Assembly: GCF_000340965.1 (NCBI RefSeq)
Contig: NZ_ANAY01000010.1
Coordinates: forward strand, 124,001-188,000
Length of the DNA stretch: 64,000 bases
Direction: 5' to 3'
Source of the DNA: Nocardiopsis kunsanensis DSM 44524
Lineage (GTDB): Bacteria > Actinomycetota > Actinomycetes > Streptosporangiales > Streptosporangiaceae
Each line of letters starts with the position of its first letter. Position 1 is the stretch's first letter. Below, one piece after another: positions 16,756-24,517 of this stretch. The translations under genes were made by a program, and so were the position numbers. The notes under the pieces are model-generated. The model was not told the DNA's origin. It was given only the letters and a program-made list of their open reading frames with translations, and ran no database searches.

Positions 16756-17874
16756 TCAGGAGGGCTGGGTGGGCCGGTCGGGTCGCAGAGGTTCCAGGTC
16801 CAGGCCGGTGGGCTCCTGCAGGGCCAGTTGGGCGGCCACTCGGCCTTGGAAGGGGCCGAAGGTCAGCCCTTGGCCGTCCAGTCCGGTGGCGACGACGAGT
16901 CCCGGGGCCTTCTGGTGCGGGCCCAGGAGTTGGTGGCCGTCGTGGGTGGCCGGGCGAAAACCCACCCGGGTCCGGTCCAGGCCGGCCCGGCCCAGGCCCG
17001 GCATGGTCGCCAGTGCGGTGTTGAGCAGGTAGGACAGTTCGGTGACGGTGGCCTGGTGGGTGAAGCCGGCTTCGGGGCGGCGGGTGCCGGAGGTGGCCAC
17101 ACGGTTGGGGGCGAAGGCGACCGCGTGGAAGTCGTGCGTGCCGAAGCGCACCCCGGGCCAGGTGCGGGTGTTGTGTCCGGGCAGGGCGAAGTGGGCCATC
17201 TGTCCGCGTACGGGAAACAGGGGAAGGTCCACCCCCAGGGGGGCGAGCAGCTGGGCCGACCAGGCGCCGGCGGCCACCACGGTCACCGGCGCCCGGAGGT
17301 GTTCGCCGCCCACCTGGACCCCGCTGACGCGGTCCTTCTCCCACAGCAGGCGTGCCTGGCCGGCGCGCAGGTGCAGGCCGCGTTCCTGGGCGGCCTCGAG
17401 CAGGGCGTGGCGGGCCAGAGCGCCGTCGAGGCGGGCTCCGCCCTCGATGAGGATGCCGTGGTCGTGTTCGTTCAGCAGGGGGAAGAGTTCGTGTGCTCGG
17501 CCCGGGCCCAGGCGGTGCACGCCTGCCATGGTCTCGAAGCCCTCGCGTCGGGACAGCGAGTCCATCAGGGCGAAGGCCGAGTCGGATTCTTGGGTCTCCA
17601 CCGACAGGGAGCCGGTGATCTCGTAGCCGGGCGGGTGGCCGTCCTGGTCGAGTTCGTTCATCAGGTGGGGCAGGTGGGCGGCGGCTGCGAGTTTGAAGGC
17701 CCAGTCGGTGGGGGCGTCCCAGGGAAAGGGCCAGGGGTGGATGACCCCGGTGCCGGCTTGGGTGGCCTGGCCGGTGTGGTCGGTCTCCACCAGCAGGGTC
17801 GATACGCCTTTCTTGCACAGGTGGTAGGCGGTGCTGGCCCCCACGATGCCGCCGCCGACAACGATCACGTCCAT
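16756..17874 (-). CDS. FAD-dependent amino-acid oxidase-like protein (DAO family)
   Basis: A 372-aa flavoprotein of the DAO/GlyOx family. The dinucleotide-binding motif VVGGGIVGASTAYHL is at residues 5-19, the central APVTVVAAGAWSAQLL at about 192, and the C-terminal FAD contact TGLDGQGLTFGPFQGR at about 335. It likely oxidises a D- or secondary amine to an imine and H2O2. It is divergent from ridA, whose product hydrolyses reactive imines, a sensible functional pair. Start ATG 17874 precedes the FAD motif by four residues. Confidence 0.85.
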   Translation of the reverse strand: MDVIVVGGGIVGASTAYHLCKKGVSTLLVETDHTGQATQAGTGVIHPWPFPWDAPTDWAFKLAAAAHLPHLMNELDQDGHPPGYEITGSLSVETQESDSAFALMDSLSRREGFETMAGVHRLGPGRAHELFPLLNEHDHGILIEGGARLDGALARHALLEAAQERGLHLRAGQARLLWEKDRVSGVQVGGEHLRAPVTVVAAGAWSAQLLAPLGVDLPLFPVRGQMAHFALPGHNTRTWPGVRFGTHDFHAVAFAPNRVATSGTRRPEAGFTHQATVTELSYLLNTALATMPGLGRAGLDRTRVGFRPATHDGHQLLGPHQKAPGLVVATGLDGQGLTFGPFQGRVAAQLALQEPTGLDLEPLRPDRPTQPS

Positions 17875-18081
17875 GGATTGTTGTTGCCCGGGTGCGGGGG
17901 TGTGGACACCCGGAGCGGCGGGGCCCTCGACATCAGCGAGTGCGAGGCGCTCGAAGCCCGTGTGAGCTGTCTGAGTGCGGTGCCGGAGCTCGATGGGTTC
18001 TGCTCGCCGCAGAAGAGCGAGCTCTCACCGATCCCGGCCCGTCCTTTCGGGTGAGAGTGTTTCCGATCGATGGAGGATTTC

Positions 18082-18477
18082 GTGCTCGTGCGCAGTCAGA
18101 GCCTGACCGAACACGTGGACTATGCCTATGCGGCGGTGGCGCACACTCCCGCGCGAGTGGTGTGGACCGCGGGTGCCTGTCCGTTGGATGTGCAGGGTGC
18201 CACGGTGGCCGTTGGTGATGTGGCCGGGCAGGCCGGCCAGGTCATGGACAACCTGGCCACCGCCCTGGCCGAGGCCGGCGCGGGGCTGGCCGACGTGGTC
18301 AGGACCACGGTGTATGTGGCCAGTTCCCGCCAGGAGGATCTGGTGGCGGCCTGGGAAGTGGTGCGGGCCCGCATGGGTGAGCACGATGCACCCAGCACCC
18401 TGTTGGGGGTGGCCGCGCTGGGTTATGAGGATCAGCTCGTGGAGGTCGATGCGGTGGCGGTGCTCGCCGAGTCCTGA
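18082..18477 (+). CDS. RidA family imine/enamine deaminase
   Basis: A small trimeric YjgF/RidA-type protein (131 aa) that hydrolyses 2-aminoacrylate-type imines. Landmarks are the aromatic N-terminal helix YAYAAVAH, VWTAGACPLD (substrate pocket), DVVRTTVYVAS and STLLGVAALGYEDQLVEVDAVA. The canonical catalytic Arg near RVEIE is not obvious, so archetypal RidA activity is not certain. GTG 18082 follows GGAGGA by 4 bp; GTG 18088 and ATG 18070 are alternatives. It is divergent from the amino-acid-oxidase-like gene, and its 3' end overlaps the convergent CGNR gene by 46 bp. Confidence 0.82.
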   Translation: MLVRSQSLTEHVDYAYAAVAHTPARVVWTAGACPLDVQGATVAVGDVAGQAGQVMDNLATALAEAGAGLADVVRTTVYVASSRQEDLVAAWEVVRARMGEHDAPSTLLGVAALGYEDQLVEVDAVAVLAES

Positions 18478-19025
18478 CGTGCGGCCCGGTGCGCGGCCAC
18501 CCGGGCTCGTGTGGCGCACCGGCGCGAGCAGTGGCGGCGCGGGCTGCCGCTGCCGGTGTCGATGAAGACCCGGGCGCATCCGTGGGCCGCGCACACGCCC
18601 CCGGGTGGGCGTTGGCGGTCGCTCAGCAGCAGAGCCAGGCACATGCCGGCCGAGGAGGCCGCCCATTCGGCCCAGGGGGCGTCGTCGTGGCTGTCCAGGT
18701 GCAGGTGCCAGTGGGTGGTGGCGCCGTGGTCGGTCAGGCGCGGTGGGTGGGCCGTGGTGGCCAGCAGGTGGTTGAGGCGTTCGGCGGCCTGTTCTGTGGT
18801 GGCCGCATCCAGCACGTGGCGCAGGTCAGCGGCCACTCGGTGCAGGGCTGTTGTGTCTTTCTGTGTCAGGTGGGGCTCGCTCTCGCCGTGGGCGCGCAGG
18901 ACCTGCTCGAGCTGGGCGGGGCCTGTGTCCTCTTGGGCGAGGGTGTTGAGCAGGTCGGTGGTGCGCTCGGCCACGGCCCGGACCGAGGATCCGGAGGAGG
19001 TGCGTGGGAGCGGGGTGGTGTCCAT
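18432..19025 (-). CDS. CGNR zinc-finger / ABATE-domain regulator
   Basis: A 197-aa putative transcription factor. The N-terminal ABATE-like region has LLNTLAQED (about 26-34), the middle is helical, and the C-terminal treble-clef zinc finger is CAAHGCARVFIDTG ... HCSRRCATRARVAAHR with Cys pairs at about residues 150/155 and 168/172. Family members are single-component stress regulators. Divergent from an MFS gene with a perfect inverted repeat in the 55-bp gap, so it probably controls that transporter. Confidence 0.83.
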   Translation of the reverse strand: MDTTPLPRTSSGSSVRAVAERTTDLLNTLAQEDTGPAQLEQVLRAHGESEPHLTQKDTTALHRVAADLRHVLDAATTEQAAERLNHLLATTAHPPRLTDHGATTHWHLHLDSHDDAPWAEWAASSAGMCLALLLSDRQRPPGGVCAAHGCARVFIDTGSGSPRRHCSRRCATRARVAAHRAARQDSASTATASTSTS

Positions 19026-19033
19026 ACGGCCAC

Positions 19034-19064
19034 GGTAACGCCTCTTCTGTGTTGGGGCGTTACC
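19034..19064. promoter_or_regulatory. Inverted repeat between CGNR regulator and MFS gene
   Basis: GGTAACGCC (19034-19042) and GGCGTTACC (19056-19064) are perfect 9-bp arms spaced 13 bp, filling most of the divergent promoter. Candidate operator of the adjacent CGNR protein. Confidence 0.72.
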
Positions 19065-19080
19065 TTTTAGTGTCGCGGTC

Positions 19081-20274
19081 ATGTACATGCCCCGTTCTTC
19101 GGTGCGGTATCTGATCGGCGCCGCCGGGGCCCGCACGGGTGAGGAGATGTCCGGGCCGGCTCTGCTCTTGCTCGGCCTGGCCGCGACGGGGTCGATCAGT
19201 GCCGGTTCGAGTCTGTTGGCGGCGCTGACTGCGACTTCGGTCCTGGGCGGGCCGCTGGTGGGGCTGGCTCTGGACCGCAGTGGCAGACCCACCCGGTTGT
19301 TGGCGTGGCTCTTGGTCCTGTACGGGGTCGGTCTGGTGGCGCTCACGTTCGTGTTGGGTGCCGGTCTTCCTCTGGGGTGGGCCGTGGCAACGGCGCTGGT
19401 GGTAGGGGTTCTGGGGCCGGCGCTCTCGGGCGGGTGGACGTCCCAGCTGCCCTTTCTGGTTTCAGCCGATCGGTTGGAGCGCGTCACGGTCCGGGATGCG
19501 ATGACCTTCGGGGTGGCCGCCCTGCTCGGGCCCGCTCTGGCTGCGGCCGTGGCCGCCGGGGCCGGGCCGTGGGTGGCGGTGTGGGTCTCAGCGGGGTGCG
19601 TTGTGTTTGCGGCCGGCCTGGCCCGTTCCTTGCCCGTGTCGAGCCCTGTGGAAGAGCGGGTGCGGGCCGGTGCTCAACTCCTGGCGGGGGCCACCGTGTT
19701 CTTGCGCTCGCCGTCTTTGCTGCGTGCCACGGCGGTCACGTCCCTGTCGCTGGCCGGGACCGGCATGGTCGTGGTGTGTGTGCCGATGCTGGGTGAGCGT
19801 TTTCTGGGCGTAGCCACTCACGGGGCGTGGCTGTTGTCGGTGATGGCGGTGTGTTCGTTGGTGGCCAACCTGGTGTTGTCGCGGCGCATCCGGGCCCCGA
19901 GCCCGGATGCTCTGATCCTGGTGTGTGTACTGGCTCAGGCGGGCGGGACGGCTCTGGCCGCGGCTGCGTCCTCGTGGGTGTGGGTGGTCGCGGCCGCCGT
20001 GGTGTTGGGTGCGGCCGAGGGCCCGCAGTTGAGCGCGTTGTTCTCGGTGCGCCACCGCCATGCGCCGGGGTATCTGCGAGCGCAGGTCTTTACCATCGGT
20101 GCGAGCCTGAAGATCTCGGCCTTCGCCTTGGGAGCTGCTGTGGCAGGTCCTTGGGCCGAACATTCTGTGGTGCTGTGCCTGGCGCTGGCGTGTGGGGGTC
20201 AGCTTCTGGCCGCACTCACGCACGGGGTGTTGTCGCTGCGACGGCCGGGATCAGGGGCTGTTGCGGGCGTGTGA
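19081..20274 (+). CDS. MFS transporter
   Basis: Integral membrane protein (397 aa) with about 12 hydrophobic segments and an MFS-like loop GLALDRSGRPTRLLAWL near residues 60-76. No substrate motif is recognisable; the pattern resembles small efflux carriers. ATG 19081 lies 17 bp after an inverted repeat that also precedes the divergent CGNR regulator gene, so it is likely induced through that regulator. Confidence 0.82.
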   Translation: MYMPRSSVRYLIGAAGARTGEEMSGPALLLLGLAATGSISAGSSLLAALTATSVLGGPLVGLALDRSGRPTRLLAWLLVLYGVGLVALTFVLGAGLPLGWAVATALVVGVLGPALSGGWTSQLPFLVSADRLERVTVRDAMTFGVAALLGPALAAAVAAGAGPWVAVWVSAGCVVFAAGLARSLPVSSPVEERVRAGAQLLAGATVFLRSPSLLRATAVTSLSLAGTGMVVVCVPMLGERFLGVATHGAWLLSVMAVCSLVANLVLSRRIRAPSPDALILVCVLAQAGGTALAAAASSWVWVVAAAVVLGAAEGPQLSALFSVRHRHAPGYLRAQVFTIGASLKISAFALGAAVAGPWAEHSVVLCLALACGGQLLAALTHGVLSLRRPGSGAVAGV

Positions 20275-20674
20275 GCTCGGTCAGGTCGGCCTCGAGCGGG
20301 TAGGGGCGGGCCGTGCGTAGGGCGTGAACCAAGTGGTTCAGGACGATGCTGGCGTCGAGGAGCTCGGCGCGGGGGCAGGTCGGTGGCCAGGTCCTGGGCT
20401 CTGAACCCGCCTGCGGGCGGAACCAGCAGGCGGGACACAGGTTGGGCCCTATGCTCTGCTCCTTGCTCTGGTGGCCTTGGAGCTCACGGTAGTGACCGTT
20501 CTCCTGGATGGTCGGGTGTTCGCTGAACAGGCCCGGGGGCGGGCGCAGACCCGGACGGGCAAGTTCGGTCGCTGTGTGTGGGAACTGTGGGCGCGCGCAT
20601 CGGCGGTCAACTACGCTGTGTGTTCGTTTGGTTGCTTGTTGTGAGGAAAACAGGGGGTTCGGTTGCCCGCTCAA
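20216..20674 (-). CDS. Hypothetical protein with CxxC motif, uncertain
   Basis: A 152-aa reading frame from TTG 20674. The second half has strong coding character (GC-rich third positions) and protein-like sequence: a CPACWFRP zinc-like pair near residue 81, then AELLDASIVLNHLVHALRTA, a clear amphipathic helix. The first 40 residues lie in repeat copy A and may not be translated, so the true start could be further inside. It overlaps the MFS gene's 3' end by 59 bp. Not recognised. Confidence 0.35.
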   Translation of the reverse strand: MSGQPNPLFSSQQATKRTHSVVDRRCARPQFPHTATELARPGLRPPPGLFSEHPTIQENGHYRELQGHQSKEQSIGPNLCPACWFRPQAGSEPRTWPPTCPRAELLDASIVLNHLVHALRTARPYPLEADLTELTRPQQPLIPAVAATTPRA

Positions 20675-20727
20675 ATCCGTCCCCGTGCCCGCAATTGCGT
20701 GGACTCAGTGTGGAGCCCGCGGTCCGG
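20569..20727. repeat. Direct repeat copy A (about 160 bp)
   Basis: Matches copy B at 21795-21955 along its whole length, same orientation. The last 75 bp (from GTTCGGTTGCCCGCTCA to CGGTCCGG) differ by only three substitutions and one indel. In copy B this segment is the leader and first codons of an acetyltransferase-like gene; in copy A the frame runs into a terminator-like hairpin instead. Confidence 0.9.
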
Positions 20728-20748
20728 TGCTGTGGCGGTGTGCCTGCC

Positions 20749-20783
20749 CCTCTCCCCCGGCCCCTTTTGTGCCGGGGGAGAGG
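20749..20783. terminator. Strong hairpin after repeat copy A
   Basis: Perfect 13-bp stem CCTCTCCCCCGGC / GCCGGGGGAGAGG with a 9-nt loop containing TTTT. It would end a + strand transcript starting in repeat copy A, or the minus-strand methyltransferase transcript. Confidence 0.7.
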
Positions 20784-20905
20784 GTTGACGGTGTTGACGC
20801 AGCGTTGCCGCCGTGTTCCTGCCCGTGTGCGGGCGCAGGTGTTCACCGTTGGTGCGGGGTCGAGGGGCGGGAAGGTGTTGGTGCCGGGTCGGGTCCGTTC
20901 CTTCC

Positions 20906-21652
20906 TCAGCGCTGCAGGACGAAGAAGAGGAAGGCGATGCGGGTCGACAGGGCGTGGAAACCCTCGGGGTACAGGTTGCGGGCGGCCGGGTCGGGCTGTG
21001 GTTCGCTGATACGGCGAAGGTGGAGGCCGGCAGTGGTGAACGCATCGGTCATCGCGTGCAGGGGCCTGCGCCAGAACTTCAGCGGCACGGCCTGCCCGCT
21101 GAAGGTGAACTCCTCGCGATAGCTGGTGGTCGCGAAGTAGTCGGGCCGGGGGTCCTGGACCGCGTAGTCGGCGAAGGGGTGCTGCACCGAGGCGATCAAC
21201 CGGCCGCCGGGTCTGAGCACGCGCCGCATCTCGGCCAGCGTGGGTCCCCAGTCCCGCAGGTAGTGCAGCACCAGCGAGGCGACCACGTCGTCGAAGGCGC
21301 CGTCGGCGAAGGGCAGGGGCTCGCTCAGGTCGCCCACACGCAGATCCGCCTGATCCCCGAGCCGCTGCCGGGCCAGAGCCAGCATCTGGGCGCTGGCGTC
21401 GATACCGCTCATGTGGGCCCCGGCATCGCGCAGAGCAGCGGACAGGGACCCCGCACCGCAGCCGGCGTCCAGGATCCGGCGACCGCTCACCTGTCCGGCC
21501 AGTGCCACCATCGCGGGCCGTTCGTAGTAGGCGTTCTGGAGGTTGTTGTCGTTGTCGGCCGCGTAGGCGCGGGCGAAGCTGTCGTAGTCGTTGGCCTGGT
21601 CCGGTTCTGCGGGTTGGGCGGGGGCCGAGGGGTTGTGGGGGGTGTGGTCCAT
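20906..21652 (-). CDS. Class I SAM-dependent methyltransferase
   Basis: A 248-aa cytosolic methyltransferase of the UbiE/Methyltransf_11 type. SAM motif I ILDAGCGAGSLSAAL is at about residues 60-74, the acidic residue follows in MSGIDASAQML (about 81-91), and the post-II motif LPFADGAFDDVVASLVLHYL is at about 112-131. LRPGGRLIASVQHPF is motif III-like. Substrate unknown. The gene lies exactly between the two 160-bp direct repeats, suggesting it arrived or was duplicated as a unit. Confidence 0.88.
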   Translation of the reverse strand: MDHTPHNPSAPAQPAEPDQANDYDSFARAYAADNDNNLQNAYYERPAMVALAGQVSGRRILDAGCGAGSLSAALRDAGAHMSGIDASAQMLALARQRLGDQADLRVGDLSEPLPFADGAFDDVVASLVLHYLRDWGPTLAEMRRVLRPGGRLIASVQHPFADYAVQDPRPDYFATTSYREEFTFSGQAVPLKFWRRPLHAMTDAFTTAGLHLRRISEPQPDPAARNLYPEGFHALSTRIAFLFFVLQR

Positions 21653-21794
21653 GCCCCGACCCTAGTGTGCTCCTGCTGTGCTGCACCGGTCCTGCTGTGG
21701 ATCGGTGTTGGATCTTCGGGCGGGCGTGTTCTGCTGCGGTCGGCCCGGGCCGCAACTGTGCCTGTGTGCGGCCAGGAGCGGGCGGGGTGGCCAC

Positions 21795-21955
21795 TCGCTG
21801 TGTGCGGGGAACTGCGGGCGCGGGGGCGAGCAATCGATTACGTTGAGGATTCGTTTGGATGCAGTCAGTGAGGAAGGTGGGGAGTTCGGTTGCCCGCTCA
21901 GACCCGTCCCCCGTGCCCGCAATTGCGTGGACTCAGTGTGGAGCCCACGGTCCGG
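21795..21955. repeat. Direct repeat copy B (about 160 bp)
   Basis: Counterpart of copy A, 1.2 kb away in direct orientation. It contains TACGTT (possible -10) near 21838 and ends inside the first six codons of the gene starting at 21938, so it appears to be that gene's promoter, leader and start. Confidence 0.9.
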
Positions 21956-22729
21956 CGGTTGAGTCCCGGTTACCGTCTGGCCCGGTGGGAGCGGCCCGAC
22001 CTGTTGGGGCCGCAGTGCCGCGAGCGTCTGCAGGTTCTGTTGCGGTCCTTGGCCGCGCGTGCTTTCGGGGCCGACCATTCCGATTACTGGGATGCGCGTG
22101 TGGAGGGCGGGTTCTTCGACCGTATCTCCACTCTGGCTCTGATCCTGGGCCCTGACGGTGAGCCGGTGGGGTGGGGTGGTTACCACCGGCAGTGTTTCGC
22201 CGGCCGCAGGGTCGTGTATCTGGATGCGGCCGGGGTGGTGCCCGAGCACCGCCGGTTCGGGCTCTCGGCTGCTCTGGCGTTGCGTTTCATGGCGCGGGAG
22301 ATCTGGTCCCACCCGTGGGCGGCCACTTATGTACTGCTGCGCACCCGCCACCCGGCCGTCTACGCGGGCTGGCGCAAGGGGCTGGGCGCGGACCGGGTCT
22401 TTCCCAACGAGTACCGGGCCGTGCCCGCTCGGGTCCGGCGTGTGGCGCAGGAGGCGGCCCACTGGTTGGGGGACGGTCCCCGTCTGGAGCCGGAGGGGTT
22501 GTTGGTGCGTGATGCCTATCGGGTGTTCGAGGGGCAGGTGTATGGGTGTGAGCCGGTGTGCGGGGATGCGCGTATCGATGGTTTCTTCGCCGAGCGGGTC
22601 GGGGGCAAGGACGCGCTCATGGTCGTGGTGCGGGTGAACGCGCCGTTGTTGGCGTGGGCCGTCGCGGTGCGGGGTCTGCGCGGGTGTGTGCGCCGGTGGT
22701 CTCGTGCGGGTGTGTTCAGGCACGGGTGA
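21938..22729 (+). CDS. GNAT-like N-acetyltransferase, distant
   Basis: A 263-aa protein. The middle looks like a GNAT acetyl-CoA fold: LALILGPDGEPVGWGGYH (strands), VVYLDAAGVVPEHRRFGLSAALALRFM (beta4 and a QxxGxG-like loop reading RRFGLS) and LLRTRHPAVYAGWRK. The C-terminal 90 residues are not recognised. GTG 21938 starts at the end of repeat copy B with no strong Shine-Dalgarno. Function uncertain; alone on its strand. Confidence 0.6.
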   Translation: MEPTVRRLSPGYRLARWERPDLLGPQCRERLQVLLRSLAARAFGADHSDYWDARVEGGFFDRISTLALILGPDGEPVGWGGYHRQCFAGRRVVYLDAAGVVPEHRRFGLSAALALRFMAREIWSHPWAATYVLLRTRHPAVYAGWRKGLGADRVFPNEYRAVPARVRRVAQEAAHWLGDGPRLEPEGLLVRDAYRVFEGQVYGCEPVCGDARIDGFFAERVGGKDALMVVVRVNAPLLAWAVAVRGLRGCVRRWSRAGVFRHG

Positions 22730-22966
22730 GGCCGCTCGGGTGTGCCGGTTCCGGCGGCACGGGCGTCTGTGCTGTGGTCCCGGGTGTGTACACGGGCGCC
22801 CTGTTGGTGTGCCTTCGCGTGCCTGCTGCGGCTTGGCGGCGGTCTGGCGGCAGGGGCGTCTAAGGTGGGGTGCGGGGCAGATATTCGGTTCGGCGGCCTG
22901 TGGATCGTACTGTTGCCTGCGAGAGGGGTTGCTGGCCAACCCGCGCGGCACACCGAAGGAGGAGGA

Positions 22967-23356
22967 ATGTCGGAGACGCTCGCCCAGAAACTGGGGGTGC
23001 AGGCCGGCGACCGGCTGCTCGTCCTCAACGCTCCCGAGCGTTACTTGCGGTTGTTGGATCCGCCTTCTGATCTGCACATCGATCTGGGGCCGATCGAGGG
23101 TGCGGTCTACGACGACGTGCATCTGTTCGCTCTGGACCGGGGCACGGTCGATCGGGAGACGCCGCGGACGTTGGCGGCGGTGGGCCCCGGGACCCGGTTG
23201 TGGGTGTGTTTTCCTCAGCGTGGCGGCACCATCATCACTGATCTGACCGCGCAGAAGGGGTGGGACAGTCTGGTGGATGCGGGCTGGCACAGCACCGCCC
23301 AGGTGCCGATCGATTCGGATTGGGCGGCGCTGCGGTTCGAGCCCGTCGGTGGGTAG
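22967..23356 (+). CDS. DUF3052-like small protein
   Basis: A 129-aa cytosolic protein starting SETLAQKLGVQAGDRLLVLNAP, a pattern shared by the DUF3052/YjbR-neighbour family of actinobacteria; it ends in a strand-rich domain (WVCFPQRGGTIITDLTAQKG, about residues 84-103). The ATG at 22967 has an ideal GGAGGAGG five bases upstream. Function unknown. Convergent with the frameshifted DUF4097 gene. Confidence 0.65.
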   Translation: MSETLAQKLGVQAGDRLLVLNAPERYLRLLDPPSDLHIDLGPIEGAVYDDVHLFALDRGTVDRETPRTLAAVGPGTRLWVCFPQRGGTIITDLTAQKGWDSLVDAGWHSTAQVPIDSDWAALRFEPVGG

Positions 23357-23366
23357 GGGCCCGGCG

Positions 23367-24285
23367 TCAGGGGCGGGTCAGTTGGACGGATCCGCTGCTG
23401 GTGTCGATGCTGATCCGTGCGGTGGCTCCCGGTGAGGTGCCGACGTCGATCCGGAAGTTGCCGAAGCTGGAGCTGTTGCTGATCTCGTAGGGCTGGTCAG
23501 GGACCTGGAGGGTGACGCTGCCGCTGGTGGTTTCCACGGTCAGTGATTCCACCTGCTGGTCGCTGTGTGCTTGCACGCCGCCGGAGGCGCTGGAGACCGT
23601 CGCGTCGGTGAAGTCGCCGATGCTGGTGCTGCCGCTGGTGCTTCGGGCCTGGACCGGGCCCTGCACGTGGGTCAGGTCCAGGGCTTCGGAGGTGGTTTCG
23701 GCTTGCATCGGTCCGTGGTGGTTGCTGGTCTCGATCCGGCCGCTGGTGGTGTGGGCCTGCACGTGGCTGTCCTGGGGCAGGGTGATGCGGTGGTCGGCGG
23801 CGCAGGTGGTGAAGAACAGGCCGGGGCCGGTGCACTGGGCCTGTAGGTGTGTGCCTTCGTCTGTTTCGTCGATGGTTTCGTCGACTTGGCGCAGGGGCTG
23901 GTGCGCAGGGTGCGTTGGATGTGGATCCGGTCCACGTCGCCGGTGGTGAGGTGGAGCGAGCCGTTGGTGCGGTTGTCGATCTCCATCTGGCCCTGGCTCT
24001 GCAGGGTCCGGGAGGTTTCCTGGTGGGTCAGGGCGAAGTTGCCCAGGACCGACAGGACCGTGGCCGCGATCAGGGCCAGGGTGTGCGGGAACTCGTCGCT
24101 GTCGGCGATGCGGTCCTTGAGCAGGTAGCCGACCTGGGCGGAGCCGGCCCCAGCAGGTCGTCGGTGTAGCGGCTGACCACGTGCTGGGACAGCAGCGCCG
24201 ACACGCCGGGGTGGTGGCTGCCAGGGGGTGCGTGCAGGCCGGCTGCGGTGCTGTGGACGAGCCTGGTCCAGGACTGGGGCTCAGC
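23367..24285 (-). pseudogene. Frameshifted DUF4097-type membrane-anchored beta-repeat protein
   Basis: The last 175 residues are a DUF4097/DUF4098-like right-handed beta-repeat (HTTSGRIETSNHHGP, ARSTSGSTSIGDF, ETTSGSVTLQV, DTSSGSVQL). The preceding TM helix and linker (TLALIAATVLSVLGNFALTH ... DVDRIHIQRTLR) are in another frame: a one-base loss near 23897 explains the switch. Further upstream SALLSQHVVSRYTDDLLG is in a third frame, needing a second indel near 24140. All three pieces have good codon character, so this is a recently broken gene or two sequencing errors. No start is identified. Confidence 0.72.
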
Positions 24286-24517
24286 AGCAGGCGCCGGGCG
24301 GCCGGGGCGGGCCGGGTGTGGGTGTGGGGTTTTCGGGGTGTTACGGGCTCTGGCCGGGGTGGGTGTTCTGGCCGGTTGTGGCCGCGGGTCTGCGGGGGTG
24401 TGAGCCGGGCCCGGTCGGGTTCGTGGGCCGCTCCGGTGGGGCCGGCCGGCCCCACCGGGTGCCTGTACCGCCGGGTGGTGGGGGGCTTGTGTGTCCTGGG
24501 CCGAAGGAGAGGCGGGT

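Larger units (their letters stand above)
20275..20905. other. Intergenic/accessory region holding repeat copy A
   Basis: 631 bp between the MFS stop and the methyltransferase stop. It carries the uncertain minus-strand frame ending at 20216, repeat copy A (20569-20727) and a strong hairpin (20749-20783). No convincing gene lies between 20784 and 20905. Confidence 0.6.

Noticed and set aside
17902-18054. 50-residue + strand frame in the oxidase/ridA promoter gap
   Set aside because: Good third-position GC but no Shine-Dalgarno and no recognisable fold; it would block the divergent promoters, so more likely chance.
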